Assembly: GCF_000972845.2 (NCBI RefSeq)
Contig: NC_040028.1
Location: 21,467,582-21,531,581 of the forward strand
Direction of reading: 5' to 3'
DNA length: 64,000 bases
Origin: Larimichthys crocea
Taxonomy: Eukaryota; Chordata; Actinopteri; Sciaenidae
Below the pieces are notes generated by a model. That model was not told the DNA's origin. It saw only the letters and a list, made by a program, of their open reading frames with translations, and searched no databases. Positions 34,122 to 42,958 of the stretch are shown here, piece after piece; the first letter of the stretch is position 1; the number at the start of each line of letters is the position of its first letter. A program made the position numbers and the translations under genes.

Positions 34122-34322
34122 GTATTTACCGTGTGTTTTTATACTTCATCTGTTTACATTCTCCACCACAAATAAACTGATAATTGTCATCATAAAATCT
34201 AAATTACAGATTAGACAGTCAAACTAATTCATATTTCTCACCATGAATTGAAAACTCTTCTGTCTTTGTTGTTAATAACTGAAACAAACAAACAAAAAAA
34301 AAAACGTCTATGTTTTCTCAAG

Positions 34323-34376
34323 AATCAGCTGAATACTCGTATCACTATGAGGAGGAGGTGGAGGTGGAGCAGAGAG
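34323..34376 (+). CDS. ttn: PEVK exon, 18 codons, acidic and tyrosine-bearing
   Basis: ESAEYSYHYEEEVEVEQR, related to the previous exon (ESxE-aromatic-Y...YEEE). Corresponds in type to the E-rich/Tyr segments at the start of human PEVK. Confidence 0.75.
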
Positions 34377-35527
34377 GTACAACATTCTGTATTTTTGTTT
34401 TTATTTCACTTCATCCCTTCCATCATTCATCACCATCAAACCATCGGAGCAGATCTGGGAGAGACGAGATGAAATCATTTTCATAAAGTTAATTAATTTT
34501 CATCCATTAGAGACAGACAGATTGATGTTAGTACTGAACATTCAGAAATTATTAGTCCTAGTCCTATGTCTGCCCACAATATCTAGTTTTTGTCTGAATT
34601 GATGAAAATCTTCTTGTCAATCTTAATCACTGTTAACTTTGTAGGGGCGATCAATCAGTTTTCCCTATCAGGCTCAACAATGGGCAGGCAGATGCTGTTC
34701 AGACAAACAAGATAGATATGACCAAAGTCTAAAACTACCTAAACTATCACCTAATAACCAAAAAACAGAAAGACCCTAACAAAAATATATCCAAATAAAT
34801 ACCTCTATAAAATACAAATTAACCCAATGGTTAACCTCCACAAGCAATTCAAGGGTATAGCACAAAGGTGAGCTCAACCTAAACAACAACCAAGCCACCA
34901 TGACTGTTGGGTGGTTATAGCTTAAATAATGTAGATCTTCAGAACTGAGGTTGGGGATTGTTGTTCGGGGCAGGTGCCACTCCAATTGCGGTTTTCCAAA
35001 AGTCTTTCGACTTCAATTCAGTGTGTCTCAGAATTGGAATTTACCCAAATCTGCCTCTTGCGTTCATTATATCATCATCATCAATCACTGTGTCGTCTAA
35101 CTCATGTCTGCTTCGTTGTTTTTGTATAACCTGAGTCTTTGTTCCGTCGATTTGTTTGTCTTCTTCTTTTTTCACTCTTTAACTTTCATCCCATCTTCCA
35201 ACTTACACACTCACTAACCAGCTGTCGCCATTTCACAGTCAAGGTTTTTGAAATTTAAGCTCAAATAGTTTGTAGTAGTTGTTTGACTGACTTTCCAATT
35301 AGAAAGGTTGACAATCACTTCAGCCAGAGAGCCTTCGGGTCTCTAGTTCAGTAATCTGTCCATGAAATCAGAGCTTAGCCGATTGTTTCCGTCTTATCTC
35401 ATTTATGAGAAGAGATGGTGGCTTTTTGAACTGTGAAATGACATCATGAGATTTTGTCGTCACGGAGCACAAATTGTTGCCTCACGTTTGTTGTCTTCTG
35501 TCACTTTTGTGGTCGTCGCACCTTCAG
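34377..35527 (+). other. Intron, 1,151 bp
   Basis: Contains a UCUU-rich run at about 35135-35205. No further exon with a good frame and splice sites found; no repeat family recognised. Confidence 0.4.
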
Positions 35528-35584
35528 TCGAGTATGAGAGCTGGGCAGAAGAGACGGTAACACAACAGGTGTCCACAACCAAAG
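35528..35584 (+). CDS. ttn: PEVK exon, 19 codons
   Basis: VEYESWAEETVTQQVSTTK, CAG acceptor, phase 1-1; the only early PEVK exon with Trp. Confidence 0.72.
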
Positions 35585-36212
35585 GTATCAGATCACAGTA
35601 ACACACGAGGAAGGACGTCGGTTATCTGTCTGTTAATACTTGTGTGTGTGTCTGAGCTGCTCTTAACCATGGCTCACTCGTCGTTTGTCTTTGAGTCCTT
35701 TAGCTCTTTTACTTTTTGTGTTTTTGTCTCATAAATGTTCTTCTTTCTAGTTTACTCGTTCATAAGAACCTCTTAACTGCAGTCTGAGGTCAATTTGGGG
35801 TTTTTTTGGCTTCTGCTTACCTCCTAACTTTTACTTTCTTACCCCAAATGCATGAGTGTAAATCATCAGTCTATGTTTTTTATTTTCCTTCGCATTAAAC
35901 TTCAAACGTACACTGCTGCTGTTTTACATTTTAAGTTTTAACAAGTTGTTTCTTTTCATGTCAAACCTCACATATAAAACACATTATTTAGGTTATTTAT
36001 GGAGTTGTTTTATACAGCACTGATTCCTCACAAGCACTGATTAAAGAATGTGAATAAAAACATCAGATTTCGTTCATTATGAGCAGAAATGTGTCTTTTA
36101 AAAAACGAAACATTCTGCAGTAACGTGGAACATCATAAAAATGTTACATCTTGTTTTCTGACTGTGATGATGATTAGTGTGTGTGTGTGTGTGTGTGTGT
36201 GTTTTTCACTAG
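35585..36212 (+). other. Intron, 628 bp, ending in a TG/T tract
   Basis: T-rich; ends in the (TG)12T5 tract annotated separately. Confidence 0.6.
36178..36206 (+). repeat. (TG)12T5 tract at a 3' splice site
   Basis: Twelve TG units then five T, then CACTAG and the exon at 36213. The tract takes the place of a normal polypyrimidine tract. Confidence 0.9.
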
Positions 36213-36284
36213 CTGCCAGAGTTCCCATTGAGGAGGCCGTCGAGACCAAGAAAGTTGAAATGAGAGAGAAAATCCCATCAAAAG
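36213..36284 (+). CDS. ttn: PEVK exon, 24 codons
   Basis: AARVPIEEAVETKKVEMREK followed by IPSK; typical short PEVK exon. Confidence 0.8.
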
Positions 36285-36557
36285 GTATCGTACGCCTGAA
36301 CGTCCTCCTGCTGCAGCTCAGCGCGCTGCCCTGCAAAAATATGCCATCTTATTTGTCTGGCGTCCACGACTAAAATCTTTGATTGTTTTGTCCTGTTCTG
36401 CTGTCTGTCCTTCTTATTTCTGTATTAATTTCTTCTCTTATTAAATGATCAACTGTAGTTTATTTTTTCCGTCTTATCTTGTGCTGCGCTTCCCTCGCTT
36501 CACTTGCAAGTGCACAGCATCTCTCTTGTGATGCTAACACAATCGGTGTCTTTTAAG

Positions 36558-36626
36558 TTCCCAAAGCTGAGAAAACACCTGAAGAGAAGCCAAGACCAGC
36601 TGTGAAGGAGCCATCACCACCTAAAG
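36558..36626 (+). CDS. ttn: PEVK exon, 23 codons
   Basis: VPKAEKTPEEKPRPAVKEPS followed by PPK. TTTTAAG acceptor, GTACCA donor. Confidence 0.82.
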
Positions 36627-36750
36627 GTACCAACATACCTCTGATGTTGGCATGTACCTGTTTGGCTTCCTATTTTTATACCCATCATTTAATGTAATTG
36701 TGTGTCTGTGTGGTCTTTCACACCGTAACTCAATTTTACTGAATTTTAAG

Positions 36751-36831
36751 TGCCTGAGGCCAGAAAGCCAGTGGAGGAAAAGGTTCCTGTAGTTTCAGTC
36801 CCAGAGAAGAAGGAAGCTCCAGCTCCCAAAG
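36751..36831 (+). CDS. ttn: PEVK exon, 27 codons
   Basis: Starts VPEARKPVEEKVPVVSVPEK and ends KEAPAPK, close to the canonical 27-28 residue PPAK-type PEVK motif of mammals. ATTTTAAG acceptor. Confidence 0.85.
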
Positions 36832-37015
36832 GTAGAGATGTCTGATTTTAACATCTCACTACTGAAAGTCTTCCATCTTTGCTGATGACCTTGTCCTTAT
36901 GTTGACTATTCTGTTATGCTGTGGTTTGACCGTTGAACTTGTTCAGACTTTTCTTTTCGTCATCTTGTTTTCTTTGATTTCCTGAGTTATCATGTGTTTG
37001 AATGTATCTTAAAAG

Positions 37016-37087
37016 AACCAGAGAAGGTTAAGAAGCCTGCTGCTGTTCCCTCGCCACCTGCCGAGACGACTGAGGTGCCAAAGAAAG
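37016..37087 (+). CDS. ttn: PEVK exon, 24 codons
   Basis: EPEKVKKPAAVPSPPAETTE then VPKK; CTTAAAAG acceptor. Confidence 0.82.
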
Positions 37088-37160
37088 GTACTTAACTTTG
37101 TTCTTCCTGTTGTTAGACATCTTATCAAGCTTCCTCACTTGTGCTCACTGTTAAATAGCT

Positions 37161-37331
37161 TCTCACCTCTTGATGTCTGTCTTGTCTTCTATATATTCTG
37201 ACTTAATCTTACTGTTTCACTTTGTAATTGGTGTTGGATTACTGAATACTGTAGCCAATGTTACTCTTCATCAGTGTGTCTGTTGAGTGTCGTCTTACTC
37301 TTTCGAGCACCTCTTAATTACTCTTAAATGC
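37161..37331 (+). promoter_or_regulatory. UCUU-rich intronic cluster
   Basis: About nine TCTT tetramers in 171 bases against fewer than one expected by chance with even base use. UCUU is the known core binding motif of RBM20, the main titin splicing repressor. Role inferred. Confidence 0.45.
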
Positions 37332-37383
37332 TACTTTTGACTTCATGTTAACCTTAGCTAATGTCTGTGTTACCTACTTGAAG

Positions 37384-37629
37384 ATGAGCGCAAGCCTCAG
37401 GTACCAGCTGAACCCAAAAAAGTGGCACCTACAGCTGAGCCTGAACCAAAGGCCAAACCGAAAGCTGAGCCTGAACCAAAGGCCAAACCGAAAGCAGAAC
37501 CTGAACCAAAGGCTAAGCCCACACCGGTTCCTAAAGCAGAACCTGAAGCCAAACCTGCTGTGACAGTTGAGCTGGAGCCTGAAGCTAAGCCAGCAGCAGT
37601 TAAGAAGCCGGTGACACCACCATCAAAAG
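37384..37629 (+). CDS. ttn: PEVK exon, 82 codons, with PEPKAKPKAE repeats
   Basis: Begins DERKPQVPAEPKK, then three near-identical 30-bp units encoding AEPEPKAKPK, then further PEAKP variants, ending VTPPSK. Almost no hydrophobic residues. AAG acceptor. Confidence 0.88.
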
Positions 37630-37821
37630 GTATTTCCTACTTTTTATGGATGTGTTTGGAGTGTTAAACACTTTTAAGTCTATCTGTGTGTATGTTTCTC
37701 TCTCTTGAGTATTAAAATGTTTTAACTGTGCTCAGCTTCTTGCGTGGAAGCGAATCTTTGACTTTCTGTGTGTCCTGAATGTATTTTCTCAAATCTTAAC
37801 CAATCTAAATGTTACTTTAAG

Positions 37822-38136
37822 TCCCTGAAGAGGCTGCAAAACCAGAGCCAGCTAAGATCAAGCCTGAGCCGGCAGTAAAAAAGCCAGAACCTGAAGCTCC
37901 AAAACCAAAACCAGAACCAGAAAAACCAAAACCAGAAGTCCGTAAACCTGAGCCTCTTGTAACGAAGCCAGAACCTGCTGTTGCTAAGCCGGAAGCTCCA
38001 GTTCCAAAACCAGAACCTGCAGTGGTCCCCAAACCTGAACCAGCAGTGAAAAAGGCTGAAGCTGAAGTACCAAAACCAGAACCTCCAAAGACCAAACCAG
38101 AACCAACACCTCCTCCAAAGGAACCACCAAAGAAAG
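37822..38136 (+). CDS. ttn: PEVK exon, 105 codons, Pro-Glu-Lys dipeptide-rich
   Basis: VPEEAAKPEPAKIKPEPAV start; many KPEP units; end PPKEPPKK. TTTAAG acceptor, GTATTA donor. The intron after it (to 38538) is also TCTT-rich. Confidence 0.88.
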
Positions 38137-38538
38137 GTATTAAACATCTCTGATTGAGATGTAACTTTGGAGTTTTTCTTAATCTTCTTAACTCCACCAT
38201 CCAACTTTAACTCATCTTGAGTGATTTTCTTTGAGTGCTCATTGATCTGTTTTGTGTTTAGTTTAGATGTTCATGCAAGTAAACTTCTTAATCTGACCCC
38301 ATCACACTAAAACCTCAACTCTTACACTCACCTTAAACCCTCTTTTGCTTCTATGGTGTTTTTTTGTCTAACATCTAACTTCACTGGGATATTACAAAGA
38401 GGCTGCACAATGTGTGTCAGTTCAAGTTTTTCTTGGCTTGCACTCGATAGAGTGTTACTGTTTGTCCATTTCTAACAACAACTCTTCAACTTGAATTCAG
38501 TGAAAGTCTTCTGATCTATGTAATGGTACTCTTTAAAG
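38137..38538 (+). other. Intron, 402 bp, TCTT-rich
   Basis: About eight TCTT tetramers between 38170 and 38350; no repeat element. Confidence 0.45.
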
Positions 38539-38631
38539 TTGCTGTGGAGGAAAAAATACCTGAGCCTCCAAAAGCAGTCAAGAAACCAGAACCTGCAGTT
38601 GTTCCTCCCAAAGAAGAGACAACAAAGAAAG
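38539..38631 (+). CDS. ttn: PEVK exon, 31 codons
   Basis: VAVEEKIPEPPKAVKKPEPA, then VVPPKEETTKK; CTTTAAAG acceptor. Confidence 0.82.
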
Positions 38632-38850
38632 GTACTTTTATGTTTCTGATGGATCTCTCATCAGTAACAAGCCCAGGCTTTGTTAGCTTCTGTTTTGTTT
38701 GGTGTCCTTTGTCTCTGTTTAAGTTTTAAAAAGTAATTTGAGAAAAGCATTCCTCGTTATGTTTCATGTACTCATAAATGTGCGCCAGCACATTTTTCAA
38801 TTCTTTATCGTCATGTCTTGTGAATGTTTTTGTGTCAAACCCTCTTAAAG

Positions 38851-39720
38851 CTCTGAAGCCCAAACCTAAACTCTTACCTGAAGAGGTGCCTGAAAAAATA
38901 CCTCAGAAAGTGTTTGATGAAGTAGAACCTGAGAGACTGCCCGATAAAACACCTGAAGCAGTACCTGAGAGACGGCCTCCAGCGAAAGTCGAGGTGAAGG
39001 AAAAAACCCCAGAGAAGGTCCTCGCACCTCAGCGAAAAGTGGAGGAAATTCCAAAGAAGGTGCCGGAAATAGTTCCTGAAAAGGTTCCAGAGAAAATCCC
39101 TGAGAAGGTCCCAGAAAAAATACCTAAGAAGGTTCCAGAAAAAATACCTAAGAAGGTTCCAGAAAAAATACCTGAGAAGGTTCCAGAAAAAATACCTGAG
39201 AAGGTTCCAGAAAAGGTTTCTGAGAAGGTTCCAGAAAAAATACCTGAGAAGGTTCCAGAAAAAATACCTAAGAAGGTTCCAGAAAAAATACCTGAGAAGG
39301 TTCCAGAAAAAATACCTAAGAAGGTTCCAGAAAAGGTATCTGAAAAGGTTCCAGAAAAAATACCTGAGAAGGTTCCAGAAAAAATACCTAAGAAGGTTCC
39401 AGAAAAAATACCTGAGAAGGTTCCAGAAAAAATACCTGAGACGGTTCCAGAAAAAATACCTAAGAAGGTTCCAGAGAAAGAGCCAGAGAAGCTTGTAAAA
39501 GTTCCTCAGGAGGTGGCTGAAGAAAAGAGGACTCCTGAGAAGAAGCCACCTGCAGAGCTTCCTGTAAAGGTTGAGGAAGTAAAACCTGAAAAGGTTTTTA
39601 AGAAACAAACAGAGAGGATCTCTGTAGATAAGACAGTTCCCATAAAGACCCCCGATAAACCACCTGAGAAGGTTTCTGAGGTTAAACCTAAACGAGAGGT
39701 CGAAGAAACTCTTCCTAAAG
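38851..39720 (+). CDS. ttn: PEVK exon, 290 codons, with VPEKIPEK tandem repeats
   Basis: Opens ALKPKPKLLPEEVPEKIPQK. From about 39055 to 39480 it is an array of about 17 eight-residue units of the VPEK-I/V-P/S-E/K-K kind. It then returns to complex PEVK (VPQEVAEEKRTPEKKPPAEL...) and ends ETLPK. CTTAAAG acceptor, GTACAG donor. The + strand frame continues open into the intron to 39899 but loses PEVK composition after the donor. Confidence 0.9.
39055..39480 (+). repeat. 24-bp coding minisatellite with 120-bp higher-order period
   Basis: Unit of the AAGGTTCCAGAAAAAATACC type, 24 bp. Three blocks 39121-39240, 39241-39360 and 39361-39480 correspond unit for unit; 39241-39300 and 39361-39420 are identical over 60 bases. 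Confidence 0.9.
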
Positions 39721-40687
39721 GTACAGCTGAGGCAGACCTCAACTCTTTTTCTCTTTCTTTGTTTAGTCATGCACGTGAACCATTGGGGAGGGTCCAGTTA
39801 CAGCATCATCTGAATGTACACTCAAAAAAATGCAATGTTGTCATCATAATTAAATTAAACCACAAGGGCAATCTATCAGATTTATTTATGAATCTCTGAT
39901 TCCTAAGTGAGGACCAAGCAAGAGGAACACCAAAAGCTCTCCATGCGTTAACTATTCTTCAAAACTGCTAAAATTAAGTACTTTAGTTCATTTTTCAACA
40001 AACTTAATAATTCAAACATCAGAAAGTATCAGACGTAAGAGCTTAATAATGGATGTATACAGATTTCTGTGAACATTTTCTTCTCTTTTTTGACTTAATT
40101 GTTGCATCAAATGGAGAAATCTGGATACTGGGCCTGTGTTTTACTAATTTTTACTTTCTCTAAGAAAAATCTACAAAATCTTATTTTGCATATGAAGAGA
40201 TAATTTTAACAATATAATGCTAATAAGCATTAAATAACTTTTGAACAATCACAAGCTGTGTTCATGCTTACTATCCTCTGTCCACAAAACAGATTTAAAC
40301 TTAACATTTGCACACTCTAGTGGTAGAAACAACAAATGACAGCAAAGCACACAAGGATAGTCCAAAAAGAAAAACATTCAAAACTAATAATCACAACAGA
40401 ACAATTTCATTTTTTTGAGTCTGCAGCAGATGTTATGTCTGACAGTGACATGTATTCATAACATTGTATGAAAAAGTGCAAATTGAATACAAACTGAACT
40501 TCTTCAAAGGCTTCTCTAACGTCTTAAAACCCTCTTTGAATCTTATTTCTTGCTGTAGTCTGTGTTGTTTAATGTATGCTGGTTATTTCTGTATGTTTCT
40601 TGGTTAACTGTCTGAATTCTCTTCTTTTAAAATCATAATCTACCCATGAAACCATCTTGGATTCAAAACTGTTTAATTCTTTGAAAG
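39721..40687 (+). other. Intron, 967 bp
   Basis: AT-rich; no element or exon recognised. Confidence 0.4.
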
Positions 40688-40765
40688 AAATAGAAACTAA
40701 GAAGATTGAGAAGATTCTTCCCAAAGAGGTTGAACAAGAGAAAAAAGTCTCTCCTCCAGAAAAAG
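40688..40765 (+). CDS. ttn: PEVK exon, 26 codons
   Basis: EIETKKIEKILPKEVEQEKK then VSPPEK; TTGAAAG acceptor, GTACCA donor. Confidence 0.8.
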
Positions 40766-40979
40766 GTACCAACCATCTGAAAACACGATGAAGTACTTTA
40801 ACCACATCTTTAACTCTTGATGCTAATACACAACAGGTGGATTATCACCTCAAGTATTAGCCCTTTTATTAATCTCTGTGTTGTCTCTTTCTAACCCTGA
40901 TGCTTGTTTTTGTGTTTTGTCAACACCTCTTGGCGCCGCCACATGACGCCTCTTCTTCGACACCTCTTAAAACTTCCAG

Positions 40980-42311
40980 CAACTACGAGTCTTGTCAAAA
41001 TCGAGCAAAGGAAAGGAGCTCAGAAGATACAGGAAGTTTATTACGTGACAGAGAAAGTGTCTCCCACAGAGGAGGTGTGGGAACATGAAGAGGTGGTGGA
41101 AGAACACGCTGAAGTGTTGTACGAGGACGAAGTGGCTCCTCTGGGCGAGACAATAGTTTTGTTATCAGAGGTAGATGTCTTCAGTACAACAGAAAAAATG
41201 AGCCAAAGAGATAAAAAATCTGAGCTTAGAGGTGAGATATCTGTTACTGACACATCAAAGAGGAAAGAAACCAGGTTGACTAAACATAGAGTTGCCCCAA
41301 AAACACAAGAAACCATTGTTGCAGTCCAGGAATTTAAGACCGATAGGGAGGTCACAATGCTGGAGGATAAACCTATGAAAGAAAAGATTGAAGAGTTTTT
41401 TGTCAGGACGATCGAGTCGCCAACAGAAGAAGTTACAGATGAGAGGAGAGACAGCACATCAGTTCCACCTTTACCAGACAAAAAGGATGTTTCTAAACAA
41501 GAAACTAGTGTTACAGTGAAAAAGGGAAGAGAAATAACCATTAAAACTGAGACCAAAGTGAGACAACAGGAAGTCAAAGAAATAGAGATAATAAAAGATA
41601 TCCCATTTGTGACAGACGCAGATAAGACCAAACCTTCCTCGATGACTATCAGTGCAGAAGCAAGAAAACAAACTACAAAACAGGAAATTGAAAGAAAAGC
41701 TTTGACGGAGGTCACCCACAAGGAACCAATTGTTCATGACGTTATTCCAGAAGATAAATACAGTAGAACTGAGGAAATTACAGAAATCACAGTCAAGGCA
41801 GGAGAAGTCAAAGCTATAGACAAGCCAACAAAAGTTACCCCCACTGAAGTGAAAATAGTAGTCGAGGAAACAACTAGAAAGGAGGAAACTCGAATTAAAC
41901 CACCAGTCATTACTGATGCCAAAAAAGATGAAACTAGTGTACCAGGAAAAGTGTCAGTAAAGAAAGAGGTTACTGAAAAGAAACAAGAGAAGAAGCCAAC
42001 ATCCGATGATAGAACTGAAACAAAGAAGGAGACAGTTGTTGAAAAACCAAAACCTAAAGTAGAGGTGACCCCCAAAGTAAAACCAAAAGAGTCAGTAACA
42101 GATGTCGAGCCTAAGAAGCCAGACGTGATTGAACAGGAAACAGTATACAAGAAAAAAGAGGAATCTAAAGACGTCCCTCCTCAGAGAGGCGATGTTAAAA
42201 AGAAAAAAGAAGAAACATGTCTTTTGATTGAGGATACGGTTCAAACAAAACCTTCAATCCCTTCAAAACCAGAGGAGAAGAAAAGGATTTCCCCACAAAC
42301 ACCTTCCAGAG
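40980..42311 (+). CDS. ttn: Large PEVK exon, 444 codons, Lys/Glu/Thr-rich
   Basis: Starts ATTSLVKIEQRKGAQKIQE after a CTTCCAG acceptor and ends SPQTPSR before GTACAG. Acidic first quarter (EEVWEHEEVVEEHAEVLYED), then a charged, Thr-rich, Pro-poor stretch with EISVTD, ITVKAGEVK and EVTPKVKPKESVTD. It is the smaller relative of the exon at 42959: both begin ATT-x-L...GAQ-K/R-I, both contain ISVTD, both end SPQ...R, and the intron bases just before both acceptors are alike. The frame upstream of 40980 (from an ATG at 40904) is intronic. Not a standard mammalian PEVK exon; function beyond an extensible segment unknown. Confidence 0.85.
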
Positions 42312-42683
42312 GTACAGAGAGAAAATCTAACACTATGCTCATTTCCATTCTTAACGTTTTCATATGACTTCATATGTGGGTGCATTCTGTTCTTTTTTTA
42401 ACTCAAATCCTGGGCAACCACCCAACATTTCAACCTCAGTCCACAAACAATCTTAGTTTGTCTCTTTTCACCTCATTTCTAATCGTCTCGTCATACCACA
42501 TTTTCATGCTCATTGTGTTCCCCACAATCGTCATTACATTACTCTTCTTTTACTTTTTTCTTTTCATTTTGTATATATCTTTTGAAATGGATTCTTTTTT
42601 TAAACTTTTGTGGTTATTTAAGTCTATCTTTCTGCTTCTTTTTTCTTCTCTTGAATACTAATATCTTGCGTTAAACAAATAAG
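42312..42683 (+). other. Intron, 372 bp
   Basis: Strongly T-rich, with several TCTT words; nothing else. Confidence 0.45.
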
Positions 42684-42779
42684 AAGATGAAGTCAAGGCC
42701 CAGACGATTCCCGCAACCTTTCCTGCTGCTTTGCCTCCTGAAGCACAAGTTGAGATTAAAAGGAAAAGCCCAGAGAGAG
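42684..42779 (+). CDS. ttn: PEVK exon, 32 codons
   Basis: EDEVKAQTIPATFPAALPPE then AQVEIKRKSPER; AATAAG acceptor (weak), GTACAA donor. Sits between the two related large exons. Confidence 0.72.
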
Positions 42780-42958
42780 GTACAACAGCAGAACATTTCC
42801 TGTCCTTGACTGGCACATCTGACGACTTTCTGATTATCTCTGTGTTTCTAGTTTAACCCAAAGTGTTTGTGTCTGTGTTGTTTTTCCCCCCTAATCTCTT
42901 GGCACCACTACATGGTGCTTTCTATTCATACTTCTTAAAATCTTTCATGCTTAAAAAG

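Noticed and set aside
34377..35527. Search for further short PEVK exons in the 1.15-kb intron
   Set aside because: No segment with phase-1 splice sites and P/E/V/K composition found by eye; tiny exons cannot be excluded without RNA.
39061..39480. Regular 24-bp repeats that could look like a CRISPR array
   Set aside because: Coding, contiguous without spacers, in a vertebrate gene.
38874..39770. 298-codon minus-strand frame of Leu-Arg-Tyr-Phe repeats
   Set aside because: Reverse reading of the 24-bp VPEK minisatellite; regularity comes from the repeat.
40904..40979. ATG-initiated extension upstream of the 444-codon exon (MFLCFVNTSW...)
   Set aside because: Composition differs from PEVK and the CTTCCAG acceptor at 40979 gives the expected phase; homologous bases before 42959 are intronic.
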